DNA from: Asparagopsis taxiformis | Lineage: Eukaryota; Rhodophyta; Florideophyceae; Bonnemaisoniales; Bonnemaisoniaceae | Direction: 5' to 3' | Assembly (NCBI GenBank): GCA_030407315.1 | Contig: JALQPE010000134.1 | Span: 1-64,000, forward strand | DNA: 64,000 bases | Shown here: piece by piece, positions 19,415 through 30,333 of the stretch | How positions within the stretch are numbered: the stretch's first letter is position 1 | Layout: the number at the start of each line of letters is the position of its first letter | Notes under the pieces: generated by a model | Told to the model about the DNA's origin: nothing | The model's input: only the letters and a program-made list of their open reading frames with translations | Database searches by the model: none | Position numbers and translations under genes: made by a program

Positions 19415-21109
19415 TCATTTTATGTACTCCTCTGCCCTTTTCTCTGACACACTATACCCCACCACATCATTGACCACATCTTCCGATATTAACTTGCCTA
19501 TTCTACATGGTTCTTCCACACCACGGAATATGACATACGGCATATGCACTCTCAATGTTCCCCACAACATGTCACCAGCCCTTCCTCTTTTCCTTTGCGT
19601 TGTAGGTTCCCATTCAATGCGGAAACATTTCTTTCTTTCGCTTCTCCACCCTTCTAGACTCCCGTCACCATCGAACCCCCCGTGCACGCCACATATCGAG
19701 GGACATTCCTGCAGCTCCATTCCGTTCACATATTCACCTTGGACTACAGCACTACCGTTGCGAGCCAGACACCATACGTTCGATTTAGATCCGGCAATGC
19801 AGAACGAGCTACTGCCAATTGCAACAGATGTCGACTGTGCTTCCATCGTTTCCGAGCACAATATCGTACCAAACAACCGCAGAGCACATGGCCTCGCTGT
19901 TCCGTTCATGTCACCACACTCTTCATTCTCCTCCCCTTCCGAGTTGCTTATGTTACGCCTATGAACCAGAGACTCAGTTCGCCATCTGTGCCCTAATCCT
20001 AGCAGATCCGATAGTGTGGAAAAACTGGAACACGTAATGTTCACAGCTTCTCCGCCATTTCCAGCCACTGCCGCGTGAAGCCCTGGGTACACTTTGTAAT
20101 ACCCCCCTCGATAGGTTTCTGCTGTTCCCTTTAGCATTTCCCGGAATAGCTCAGTGCTCAATGAGATTGGAATCTGGACAGGTCCGGTAATAGCCGTTCC
20201 ACTCGTGCATGCACCGTCAATCTCACCATGTGGGTAGCCACCCCCTGGGGTTGACAAAGTGCTTCGATTAACCTGTTCCACGACTTTCTCTACCGCACGC
20301 TGCAGGAGCATTAACAAAACCTTACCAGCCGATACTGTTGATGCACAATTTAGAACCCTTTCGTTCCAACCAAGCCGAATCTCGCTAGCATTTCCAGAAA
20401 GCATTATATTTTCTAGTGTTCTCAGCCTTGTCTCCATACCACTGTATGTTTTGACGTCAAGTGCTGATTCCACTTTTGGCTTCTTCCTCTGCGGTGATAT
20501 CGCTTCAGATTCTCCATCTGATTGGTCATGACATTCTACTCTCTCCGCTTCGTAATCCACAGCCTCTCCATTGCTCGTTCGCCACGGTGTCGGGGGCTGG
20601 CCCCCCGACATCAACTTATTTCCGAGCAGAAACTTTACGTTTTCGTAGGCGACACAAGGATAATTCATTTCAGGAATAGCATCGTATAACAATCTGCCTT
20701 CTGCCACTGCCATTTCATTATGACTCGGCTTCACAGCGTTCGAATGCCGCCACGTAGTGACTTCCAAGACTGATATCTCCTTTTCCTCCCTCGTCAACCT
20801 CACGACTGCATCATCCACATCCTTTCTATTCTGCTCCACCACACCGGGCGTGTACATTCCATCTCCTCTGTCTACGTCGATGCGGTCTCCCACTGACGGC
20901 TTACCACTGCAGACAGGATACTGCTCAGGAAGTTTCATTTCCACAACCGTAGCCTTCCACCATATTGCGTCATCGCCAACTTGGAACCATACGTCTATTT
21001 CCGTTCCGACACATGGGAGTGCATCTACGGCAGCTGCCCGCTCACGCTCACGACCAGCTTTCGCTTTTTCGCTCTGTCGCCTAATTCGCAATGATTCACG
21101 CCTCGTCAT
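19415..21109 (-). CDS. Unknown 564-residue protein with a Tudor-like N-terminus
   Basis: The ORF starts at the ATG at 21107-21109 after a pyrimidine-rich leader. The first 28 residues are basic and Arg-rich. Residues about 35-120 look like one or two Tudor/Agenet-type modules: GTEIDVWF..DDAIWWKATVVEM, then VGDRIDVDRGDGMYTPGVV. Such modules usually read methylated lysine or arginine. A basic PQRKKPK motif near residue 210 could be a nuclear signal. The C-terminal 300 residues are unfamiliar, with scattered Cys and Gly. A methyl-mark reader would fit beside the SET-containing gene, but the function is inferred. Its 3' end faces that of the 17615 gene, 126 bp apart. Confidence 0.5.
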   Translation of the reverse strand: MTRRESLRIRRQSEKAKAGRERERAAAVDALPCVGTEIDVWFQVGDDAIWWKATVVEMKLPEQYPVCSGKPSVGDRIDVDRGDGMYTPGVVEQNRKDVDDAVVRLTREEKEISVLEVTTWRHSNAVKPSHNEMAVAEGRLLYDAIPEMNYPCVAYENVKFLLGNKLMSGGQPPTPWRTSNGEAVDYEAERVECHDQSDGESEAISPQRKKPKVESALDVKTYSGMETRLRTLENIMLSGNASEIRLGWNERVLNCASTVSAGKVLLMLLQRAVEKVVEQVNRSTLSTPGGGYPHGEIDGACTSGTAITGPVQIPISLSTELFREMLKGTAETYRGGYYKVYPGLHAAVAGNGGEAVNITCSSFSTLSDLLGLGHRWRTESLVHRRNISNSEGEENEECGDMNGTARPCALRLFGTILCSETMEAQSTSVAIGSSSFCIAGSKSNVWCLARNGSAVVQGEYVNGMELQECPSICGVHGGFDGDGSLEGWRSERKKCFRIEWEPTTQRKRGRAGDMLWGTLRVHMPYVIFRGVEEPCRIGKLISEDVVNDVVGYSVSEKRAEEYIK

Positions 21110-22088
21110 AGTTCCTCCACGAAATAAAGATACTACAACGCACTATCTGCAATTTTGTTTAGGACAAGTCTTCGTCGACTTCTTCACTAGATACTACTTC
21201 ACCCATGTCTGTAACGTCCAATTTTTCATTTTTATCGTATGATACGAATTCACTACCTTGTTCCCTACTGCTGCACAAGTTTACAAATCCACTAATATTG
21301 CGTTTAAGATACTAGTAACGCTTAAAGCCAGGGCGGAACTCACTATTCAGGTCAATCTTGTGTATGCGGGAGTGACTTTATTACAAAATTTTGCGACTTC
21401 GACAGTAACTATGCCGTAGTATCTGTGCTAAAAATCAACATAGATGGTGCCATTCTTTACTAAGTAATACTACAGGAACTAAACTCAAGTACAATTATCT
21501 ACTCTTTCGACCGTACCCTACCTATGGTAGAACAATGGCCATATCGAGATTAGCTAGTTCACGTCATACACTCTGTATCTCGCCTCTTTCATATGATTCT
21601 GTATGGACGTCCAAAACGTGACGTCATCGAAGCGTATGGCGCGTTGGAACAGTCAGTACCACTCCATCCCTCTACCGTCACTACATTGCTACGACTACCA
21701 CCAGTACCTCAGACCGGCGTGACCATCAATGTTCATGGTTCGAGTCCAACATGGTACTGTCATACATATGGTTCCCTCGTTTCGTGATTCCGGCAAGTAA
21801 ATTCTAAAAATAATGGAATATGCCACCTCCGGTCACCGTCATGACCAACGCGACGTGTCTTTGTCCTTTCCAATGTTATTTTTCCGTACAGTAGTGGAAA
21901 ATTCCACCATGTCACGGTGCTTATACCCACTCCCACGGCGCAGTTTCATTCCATTACATTCTTTACGGTATTTCCACTACTTATCTATGGCACGGCGCCG
22001 GTAATTTCTGCGAATTTTTTATGGTTTGCCATTCCACTAATTTCTAATGGTCCAGACCATAAAATTTACTGGTTTTTCAAAAAATTGC
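21110..22088. other. Gene-free stretch next to the gag remnant
   Basis: I see no gene. The stretch lies directly downstream of the minus-strand gag ORF, where a retrotransposon would carry pol, but no protease, integrase or reverse transcriptase motifs are present. The gag element has therefore lost pol or was internally deleted. Confidence 0.4.
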
Positions 22089-23369
22089 TTATCCTGTGGG
22101 GTTTATTTCATTGGGGGACATGATATCAGTGTTGTACGTGATCCGGCCGTTGTCATGTGTGGGGGAGTGCGCTTCGTCATATGGAGAGTGCGATGGAGGT
22201 GAGATAGGAGTTTGTGGCATGGATGAGTAGTGTGTGGAGGGTTGGGGAGAGGGATGGGGTGGAAGGAGAAGGGGAGAGTGGACATTTGGTGGATGAATTT
22301 GGGGGTGGATGGGGGGTGGGTGAACTGAAGTGTAAGGAAGGGGAAGGGTGTTTTGTGCAGCATGATTAGGTTGTGATGGTGAAGGAATTGATCCTTGCTG
22401 CTGGTAGAGAGCTTGTTGTCTTGTGACACATTGGTTTGTGTTGTGAGTACTGCTGCCATGGAAATTGCACCATAGGCCTTGATGGCCTGGTGGTGGATGC
22501 ATGATTTTGTGGAGGGCAAACCGCTTATGATGTCGGGATTTGTTGGGGGAGGGGGGTGGAGCGAGTCGCCTCTGTGGAATGTAAGAATAAGGGGAGGGGG
22601 GAGGTGTGGTGATAATTGTTGGCGTGTGATGAAGTGGTAGGGAGGGTGTTCTTGTCGGGTAAGTAATTGGATGGAGTGGTGATGTGATTGGGTGTTGATG
22701 GCTGGCCGATGTGGCATGCTCATGTTCGATGAGCATGGTCGTCACTAGTTCCAGTGTTGGGCGTCGACCGTCATGGAAATTGTGGTAATTCGCTATGTCT
22801 CTGAGGAGGGAAGCATACTCCGGAGTGTCATAGAGACCGTTCAGTATGAATTCCACTGTGGTGCTTTCATCCTCAATATGAGGGTACTCGGATTGTATCA
22901 TGAGTTCCCTAATCTCTGTATGTTTCTGTATATATGTTTCGATGGGGGTGCCAGGAACGTAAGTTATTTGATTTGCACGTCTCCTGAGGTTGGCGCTTGA
23001 GTTTTTGGGGTGTATTGCGGATAGCTTTTTCTTCAGGTGCTGATATATTACCGGTGTTGGGCTTGTGATGATGGAAGGGCTGACTCCACGCAGTATTTCC
23101 GGGGATATATTAGGGATAATGAGGAGGCGTGCAAGAGCAGTTTTCTGTTGGTGGATCTTGTATGCAGTAGGGTTGACGGGGGTAGTTGGTGGTGGATCGT
23201 TGAGATAATCCGTTAGATCGTAAAGGGTAGCATGGCATTCGATGGTGTTGCACCATTGGGTGATGTTGTCAGATGTAAGAGGTGGGATATCAAACCGAGG
23301 GGATAGGGAAGGGGGAAGGGGAATGGGGGATGGTAGGGTAGAGGGAGTTGTGACGTTTGGATCAGTCAT
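22089..23369 (-). CDS. Retrotransposon Gag-like protein (Ty1/copia-type), no pol attached
   Basis: This 426-residue ORF starts MTDPNVTTP. Residues 30-230 fit the Gag/UBN2 type fold of copia-like elements: a W-containing helix (NITQWCNTIECHATLYDL), then TPIETYIQKHTEIRELMI, then EFILNGLYDTPEYASLL. The zinc knuckle is C-x2-H-x4-H-x4-C (WCNFHGSSTHNTNQC, about residue 300), a variant of CCHC. The C-terminus is Pro/His/Ser-rich. Upstream on the minus strand, TGGTATCC at about 23664-23671 could be a tRNA primer-binding site. No pol ORF follows, so the element is partial or non-autonomous. The nearby chromodomain fragment is of a different type and probably from another element. Confidence 0.6.
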   Translation of the reverse strand: MTDPNVTTPSTLPSPIPLPPSLSPRFDIPPLTSDNITQWCNTIECHATLYDLTDYLNDPPPTTPVNPTAYKIHQQKTALARLLIIPNISPEILRGVSPSIITSPTPVIYQHLKKKLSAIHPKNSSANLRRRANQITYVPGTPIETYIQKHTEIRELMIQSEYPHIEDESTTVEFILNGLYDTPEYASLLRDIANYHNFHDGRRPTLELVTTMLIEHEHATSASHQHPITSPLHPITYPTRTPSLPLHHTPTIITTPPPSPYSYIPQRRLAPPPSPNKSRHHKRFALHKIMHPPPGHQGLWCNFHGSSTHNTNQCVTRQQALYQQQGSIPSPSQPNHAAQNTLPLPYTSVHPPPIHPQIHPPNVHSPLLLPPHPSPQPSTHYSSMPQTPISPPSHSPYDEAHSPTHDNGRITYNTDIMSPNEINPTG

Positions 23370-24413
23370 GTTGTTGACGTGATTGTCTTGTGCTTCTAGT
23401 TGAGCTTGCCGGTAGAGTTCGTCGGGTAGATTTCGAAGCTCTTCTTCTGCTCGGAGGAATCTTGCTCGGGTCAGGGTGAATTCTGCGCGTCGGATCGCGC
23501 GTTGGTTAGTTGGTGGCGAACCTATTGTGATAGCTGTGGCTCATACTGTGAGCCTGGTGAGCGTCGCCGTGATCAATGGGTGAAATGAGGTGGGCGGGTT
23601 GTGAATGATGGCGCAAGGAGGTCTGGTCCCATAACCTGACGATCTTGAGGTAGTCTCGTAATCGGATACCATTTACTTCATCGGCGGCGAGATCGCTTGA
23701 CGCTACCTTAAATACTGATTCTACTGTAATGCATTATTGTATTGGTATGATCTTCCGACAAATATAGCCGCCTCGAACAACCAACCTGGATCCCCTTAAT
23801 CCCCCCTACGCCCTGCGTCAGAATCCCAGGTCATCCTTTAAATCCCGTAATTACCCCAGCCCATATCTCCGCACAGCAACCCGCCCTCTGTAGACTCTTG
23901 CAAGTTTTCTAGCTGGACTGGAGAGGAATGGGAAGGCTAGGAAGATCGGCGATGTCGCTCTGCCTCTGTTGTCTGCTGAGGAGAGGATGCCTTTAATACT
24001 ACTTGAGTGAGAAATACTGACCGTTATTGCCGCCTTCTGGGTAGTGCAACCCAGAATCCCTTGCTATGCAGTTGCGTAGCTGTATTCGGCCACAATAGGG
24101 TAGTATAGCTAGCTGCTGTGCTGCAGCGCGTCCAGTGAACGTCCACAACGTGGGTAACAGCGCTACCCAATCATTACATAGCCTAATAAGATATAACAAG
24201 TAGCTGGGTGTCATCCATCATATTTTATATGTGGAGATTGTTCACGTATCATGATACGTGTAGGTCAGTGGCGGGAAGTCATCCCTTGTCCGGAGGACGC
24301 TGTTGAGCACTCCGTTACGTGACTCAGCCGGGATCAGCGATGTGTTACAGTGACACATGAGTTCTTTGTCGCCGACAATGAAGTCATTTAGAAGAGCACA
24401 GAGCGGCTGCTTT
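23370..24413. other. Leader/LTR-like DNA upstream of gag; no gene seen
   Basis: No recognisable protein. On the minus strand this is upstream of gag and probably includes its leader (TGGTATCC near 23664-23671) and the end of an LTR beyond it. I could not find a matching second LTR in the window. Confidence 0.35.
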
Positions 24414-24644
24414 TTACTTCAGCTTCCTGTTTCCAGGAGTTGCTAGAAACGCTTTCAGTAGCTGTGGCATGTCCTCTTGGACCTGCAGCAGTGACTCCCA
24501 CGTCATATCCATCTCCTCAGGTAAACCGTCCCATTCGATCCGAACCTCTATGTGTCCGTCACTGCTACGAATGCTTTGGATAGAGTTGGCATACTGGTAA
24601 ACAGTATCGGCATGCTCAGCGGCTCGGAGGAGTCTTTCGTCCAT
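24414..24644 (-). pseudogene. Chromodomain-like fragment, probable retrotransposon integrase tail
   Basis: This 76-residue ORF contains VRIEWDGLPEEMDMTWESL followed by EDMPQLLKAFL. That matches the core strand, the WE pair and the last helix of chromodomains found at the C-terminus of chromoviral integrases. In those proteins the domain guides integration to marked chromatin. No integrase precedes it, so it is a remnant, unrelated to the nearby copia-like gag by family. Confidence 0.5.
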
Positions 24645-26137
24645 CGTCTGTGTTCTCGGAAATGGACGCGGACGTCCACAACCTCTAGTACACCTAGTAT
24701 TACTAGGCGGACGTCCATGTTCTCCAGTATTTTTGGATGTCCGCCTAGAACCGGACGTCCATGCGGTCTAGTGCGTCTAGTATTACTAGGGCGACATTCA
24801 TTGTTTCTAGTACCACGGATGTCCCCCTCGGGATGGACTTCCGCCATGTCTATGTCCACCTAGGACGGGCGCCGGTTCAGAAATTCAAAAATTTCGACCC
24901 CAGAAATTTCTGCCGCCGTGCTCGACATGGATGTCCGCATCCATCACGGCGACCACTCTATTTTTCCTTGTCGGTCGACTCCAATTTCGTCTTTAATTTT
25001 TTCATCCTCTCGCTCACACCCCCTTCCTGTTGGTGCTCACCTCCCCCGTACTGTACCTCAAACACCCCCAATACCACTCTAGCGCGCATTTTCAGCTACC
25101 TGTCCCCGCTTCCACGGTGCACACCTCCATTCCATACCTACTTTTCTGCTTTACCGTACATATTTCGTATAACCAGTCCTCATACTACCTCAGAATAGGG
25201 AAAAACACCCCTATCTCCTCGACCATGCTCTCCCCCATCACCTTTGCAACGTATTGTTCTTCAATACCTCTCTCCTCTACCTTCAACCCCTCTCCTTCGC
25301 CCTCTCCACAAACTTCCCCTGCAGCTTACTCTTCGAAAACCTCTCACTCCCCATCCCGTGCCCGACCTGCTCCATCCCCTCCCTCCCTCAGCTGCTCCAT
25401 GCCCCCCACGCCATCCGCATCTTAGATACCGTATACAGCACCACCACCGGCCCACACTCCCGCTCCCCCGCCGTCTCCTCAGAAACATCCCCTCTCTGAG
25501 CCACATATCAACCCCCCACTTCGCACCCATCCTCCCACTCCCCTCCCTCCCCAAATACAATAACCCTATTCTTCTCCATCACATCCCCACTCACCACAGC
25601 CAGAACAGACGCCACCCCCTTCCCGCCTCTTTCTCCTCACTTTCCTAAAAAAACCCTTCTCTCGGCGCCTTCAACCACACCCTCCTACGGTCCCACCTAA
25701 ACACCTCCTCCGCCCTCACTACCCCCAACACCCCGCAGCGTCTCCCTAATCCCCATAATATGCTCGTCAGCACTCCTCTCCGAATCACATTCCAGTCTAA
25801 ACCCGCACTCCGTACATTTCCACCTCCCCCTGTACCATCCCAAGATTCCATCCACCCCCCCCACAGAACACATCCTCATACCAAAGAAGAATTTTCTTCC
25901 TCCCATACATCATCCTTAAAACCTCCATCAGCTCCATGTAAATTTCGATGTCAATATTTTCTCCACTATGCAATCTCAAACATGTATGAGCGTATGCCTT
26001 TCCGCTTTGTCAACCCTGAATATTTGTATTCATGTATTCATAAAATAGGGCCACCCACATCCCTATCCCGTTCTGCAAGCTTTACAAACCACCAGACGCA
26101 TACTCCACAACTATACAACAAACACTACTCGCTATTT
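24645..26137. other. Gene-free stretch; GGACGTCC cluster then C-rich DNA
   Basis: Between 24660 and 24850 the 8-mer GGACGTCC recurs three times, between CTAGTA-type words, as small palindromic repeats. From about 25000 to 25900 the plus strand is strongly C/T-rich. On the minus strand a short ORF near 25700-25900 holds the Cys pair WKCTECGF and a later His, a possible zinc-finger fragment, but I cannot support a gene. Confidence 0.35.
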
Positions 26138-26194
26138 CAGACGACGCGGTACACAAGTAGCATAGCCTATGCTACTTGTGTACCGCGTTGTCTG
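26138..26194. repeat. 28-bp inverted repeat with a 1-base centre
   Basis: Arm 26138-26165 (CAGACGACGCGGTACACAAG...) and arm 26167-26194 are reverse complements with a single mismatch. It stands alone in gene-free DNA, consistent with a small mobile or structural element. Confidence 0.85.
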
Positions 26195-26494
26195 AGACTG
26201 AGTCTCAACCTTCCGTGACGCCTTCCCTGATGCGTACAAGTGCGAAACACGTCTAGATGTATATCAGAAGTGAGTGCGGGAATTTTCGGCACAGGAGATG
26301 CTGGGCCACCAAATTGATTTTTCGGAAATTTTAGAATTTCTGGGCTGGCCAGCAATGCAATCGAGCTGGACATCCACCGGACGTCCATTTCAGGTTGGTC
26401 GTGAGGGAGTGGGGAGGGACCATGATGAAACCAGGACCAAGACCTGTCCCCGGCGTATTGAGCCTGAAATCGACCCTTCGTAATACGCGATTTT

Positions 26495-26616
26495 GGCTTA
26501 CAGTTGGTGCTTACAGAAGCCAGTGATAACCCCGATCGGGGCGGCAGCCGGTTCCGGCTTACATTTGGTGCTTACAGAAGCCAGTGATGGCCCCGCTAGG
26601 GGCGGCGGTCGGTTCC
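26495..26616. repeat. Two tandem 61-bp repeats with internal small hairpin
   Basis: The copies start at 26495 and 26556 with GGCTTACA, share GGTGCTTACAGAAGCCAGTG, and end GGTTCC. Each also contains a small hairpin (CCCCGATCGGGG in one, GCCCCGCTAGGGGC in the other). Differences in the hairpin keep pairing intact, which suggests compensation or independent origin. Confidence 0.75.
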
Positions 26617-27882
26617 TGCGGCCGTTGTGACCAAATTAGACGACCTGAATTGAATTAAAATTTGGGCTATTCTCAAAAACATGCACATGTGAACATGTTT
26701 TTGAGATGGGGGTGTGCCGTACGGCACTTTCGACCTCCCAAATCGATGTTTTTTTGCAATTTTCTTGGGCCCGAAATTTTAGAATTTCTGGGCTTGCATG
26801 TTTGTAAAGAGGGTATCGAAGGCGATATTAGAGGGAAAAGAGAGGCTGGAAAGTAGAGGAGCGGCTGGTCGTAGCGGCTGAATGCCTTGGAGAGTTGCAC
26901 TAAATTAGTTTGGTTTAGTTACGCTGGTAAAGAAGTTAAATACGTTCTCGTGTCTCTTGTTCTGGACGATGTGACGGTGTGTGTCATAATGTGGTGGAAG
27001 TAAGAGGGTGAGCATCGGGGTGGGAGTATGGGACGATATAATCAGATGGAGATGAAGTGCTGGCAGGAATGATACTCTGTGACTGCGAGTCGTGCGCAAT
27101 GGGAAGAGGGCAGTGCGACAGATCGTATGTGTAGGAGTAATGGATCATTGGGTGTGTCGAATAATACGCGAAGCGAAGCAGCATACCTGGCGCAAGGACT
27201 GGTGTGGCGATTGTCGTCTCATTCATTGAAGTGATGGGACGTGCAGTGGAAAACGGGTGGGTGTTGGTTGGGTGGCACATCGAGTGAATCACGGAAAATA
27301 CGTTTTCCCCTTGGACGACGCTCTCTGCCCGCATATCGATGCCACGAAGCCATGTGCGGAGACGGGTGTGACGTTCGCGGGCGGTGGTGGGTGAAAACCC
27401 ATCTTATCGCACCAGTTTATAGTCTCCTACCTACCCTAGAGCTCTTTTGACGTGCCCAGTCCTAAGTTTCGTACCATTTGATCACTCACATACTATATTT
27501 TTATGGTTAAACACATTATAATGTGATTCTATAGAATCACAGTTGATGGACAGCATCATATCCGTTTATTGTTGGTGATATAGCGATATAAATTAACCGA
27601 GGAGATTGTTGAGGTTGTACTTCGGGTACGATGTTGAATGTTAGATTAGAATTCCCGTCAATATAACTGTACCATCATCCATCCGCTCGCATTCATCCAT
27701 GTATGGATGGCGTTTCTCGACATGGCTACTATGTAATTATGAGCGATTGGCAGTGGCAAAGGGAAATCTACTGCGACAACTGTCCACCCAATTGCGTGCA
27801 ATCTCTTGCTCATTAACTCTTCCTCTCGCCCCTCTTCAGTAACTTCTCCACGCCCCAATCTCTCCCCATCTCCACCATCTTC
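26617..27882. other. Gene-free stretch
   Basis: I see no gene. The word GAAATTTTAGAATTTCTGGGCT occurs in the same form near 26320 and near 26770 (positions approximate), so fragments of one repeat lie on both sides of the tandem repeats. Confidence 0.35.
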
Positions 27883-28792
27883 CTAATATCTGAACCGCAT
27901 AAAAATACGGCATCCCTTCTCGTCATAATCCTCCTCAACCATGTGCACTGCCTGCACTTCATTCTCACACCACCCTTGCTGTACAATGTCCTCCACTTCA
28001 GCACCACTCATAATCTGTACCGAGGGTTCAAACGCCGCTGTTACATATTTGACCATAAAGTCGTTGCGAACGTTTGCATACAAATATCTCTTCTCAAATG
28101 CGCGCAGTGCCGACAAGAATTTCAATCCTAATATGTTATTATCACTCGACATGGCGACCAGCAATCCATCTTCATCTCTTAATAACAACTCCCTCGCCGT
28201 TTCGCCGAAAACATTTTCCGCCATTCCCATTAAGCCGTCCGGAATGAGCCGATAAACCCCAAAACTTGTGCATCCCAAGGTGCGGACTTGCAACCGCGAT
28301 AAATCGGCGTCCAATCAAGTCCGCAACCAGACCCGTTTCCTCATTGTATAGCTTTGCAGCTGCGTACCGCACATACAAACCACCCAACAAGAACCCTACT
28401 AAACTGATTGCATTGAAAATGTCATTCTCTGCAACAATTCTTTGCATATCTTCGGCCAATCTCTAGCCTCCGAGTAGGATACCATCGTGGGTGTTATCCG
28501 TATTCACCTTTGTCACAAGCCCTAATAATTCGCAGCTCGAAGCAGCTGTAGCTGCTTGCAGTTCATCCAAGACATATGTAAGGTCTTCTAAAGCACCATG
28601 GAGCTCATGAGCGAGGACGAGTAGTTCTGTGGGAGGTGCGCGTATGAGCGCGTCATGTGGCAGAACGAGGGGTGGAGACGCTGGACGACGGAGTGCTATT
28701 GCGAAAGGAAGACGTACGGTAACATTAATCACTATTCCCCTAATTGCCCAACTCGAGTAGTAATTAAGACGACTCTTCCCCGACATGATCAA
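27883..28792 (-). pseudogene. Decayed DUF676/ROG1-type lipase (alpha/beta hydrolase)
   Basis: Three minus-strand pieces spell out a lipase of the ROG1/DUF676 family in order: LLVLAHELHGALEDLTYV (oxyanion strand, with E where the family has G), NTDNTHDGILLGG, a TAG stop (28463-28465) in the same frame, then RLAEDMQRIV and ISLVGFLLGGLYVRYA. This last is the nucleophile elbow, with Leu in place of the catalytic Ser of G-x-S-x-G. FIAVASPHLG follows. Near 28270-28290 the frame changes and the homology goes on with FGETARELLLRDEDGLL and RYLYANVRNDFMVKYVTAAF. A premature stop, a frameshift and a lost nucleophile together argue for true decay, not a sequencing slip. The exact start is unclear. Confidence 0.65.
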
Positions 28793-29002
28793 TCATTCCG
28801 TAACCGCACGCTTCATTGCTCTGTGAAAAAGTGTATCCAACACACTTGTTGCCAGCATGTATGAGAATGGTCGTAGAGCTGAGAGAGCTATCTTACAGAT
28901 TGTATAATGCGTGTAAAAGTAGGAGTCTTGATGTTTGTCAAGGATGTCTAAAATTGTAGACAGCGTCGAAAAGATCAGCGCACATGAGCGCTCAGAATAC
29001 GA

Positions 29003-30333
29003 TTACAAATCGCCTGCTTCACTCGCGACTGAAATCGAAACCAACATCGCATGAAGAGCTTTTTTCGAATCTTCAACGGCATTCGTCATGATGTGCGGTG
29101 TAATAATATTCACATAAGTCCCGGTACCTAGGAACAACAACGCCTGTAGAAGCAGATCCAGAATACAACATCGATCAGTTTCGCAATGCCAAAATCCATC
29201 CAGACGATCCTCATCGGTGGGCAACGACGATATTTTCATACGCTCCATCAACAAAACCATAACCGCTGCTACTGGACAGGCAGACAGTTTGTGATGACTT
29301 CCATAAGGCGTATTCGCAGTGCAGTCACAAATCAACACGCCCACCCGTCAGCCGCAGCGAGAAAAGCCCTTTCATCGCTAACTCTCAAACACGTCGCCAA
29401 TAATTGCGAACAGGCGTCCACAACGACGTTGCTTTCCGCAGATTTGTGTTGCGTCAATTCGCCGGCATTCGCATCCGAAAGGTCGCACATAACCTCTGCA
29501 ATCGCACGATGAACAGGATCCGGGTCTGGCGTGTCCTGCGCGGCATGAAAAGAAGACTTGAGTTGGGTGCAAATCATGTGCAACAGCTGATGAGAAGTTT
29601 GCGAATAACCGATGACATCGCACAGCGCGGCAGCGGCATGTTCTGCAATTTGCGGGATACCAATCGCGGCGATGATTGTCGACAGAATAGCCGGGTCGCT
29701 CGAATAGGCCTGCCAGGCTTGTAAACAAGAGACAGCGGCACGGGCATTACGCAAAGCCGCATGGTCGAGATGGGCAGGAAGATTGGCCTGCAAATTGGCC
29801 ATCATGAAGAGAGGCGTCTGCTGAACAACGTGTGCATTTGTGGCACAAAAGCGGTGCAAAGGCTGCGTCTCGGCGTGTTGATACTCGAGCATGACGGCCG
29901 ACATGACGTGAAATATGCGCACCTGTTCGTCTGCGAGTACGCAGCGGGGGTCGAGCCACATGGAGATGCGCAGCGACGATTGAAAATGTGCCATCGCAAA
30001 GGCGCATGCGCGCGCGAAGAAATAGAGGGCAGAGGGGTGGTGGAGCGGGAGCGCGAGGGCACGAGGCGGGATTCATAAGGCGTAGATGCGTTGTGGGTCA
30101 TCGGTGAACATCAACCAATCGGTTTGGAATCGACGATGCAGCGTAGTGGCGGCGAACAGAAGCGCGTGTGGCGTCGCATCGGTGTTGATCAATTGTGCGC
30201 ATATGGAACATGTTGATTGGGAATGACGCACGGCGGTGAGATAACGATCGGCTTGCGATATTTTTGTGCCGCGGTCGAGTGTGGGCAAAGCGAGATGCAC
30301 GTTGGCGAGGGTGAATTGATGTGTGTTTGTCAT
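29003..30333 (-). pseudogene. Broken transportin-3/importin-13-like nuclear transport receptor, N-terminal part
   Basis: The first piece (30333 down to 30073) has an importin-beta N-terminal pattern: ADRYLTAVRHS then ALLFAATTLHRRFQTDW. It ends in TGA, but the same frame goes on through 29994-29332 with HEAT-like helices (SCLQAWQAYSS, EHAAAALCDVIGYSQ, PVHRAIAEVMCDL). Near 29340 the frame shifts by one base into DEDRLDGFWHCE and LLQALLFLGTGTYVNI, which fit the mid-region of transportin-3 in order. No C-terminal half is seen. Such receptors carry SR proteins and other cargo into the nucleus. The in-frame TGA plus a frameshift and truncation suggest a pseudogene; short introns are the alternative. 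The lipase pseudogene follows on the same strand. Confidence 0.5.

Noticed and set aside
22103..22723. 206-residue His/Pro-rich ORF on the minus strand
   Set aside because: It is a shadow frame of the gag ORF; the zinc knuckle and capsid motifs are in the other frame.
24548..24863. Overlapping 103-residue ORFs on both strands
   Set aside because: They are mirror frames over the chromodomain fragment and the GGACGTCC repeats, with no family match.
25030..25860. Several Pro/Ser/His-rich ORFs and a Gly/Arg-rich ORF on the opposite strand
   Set aside because: They are direct products of strand-biased C/T-rich DNA; only a weak Cys pair (near 25800, minus) stands out and does not support a gene.
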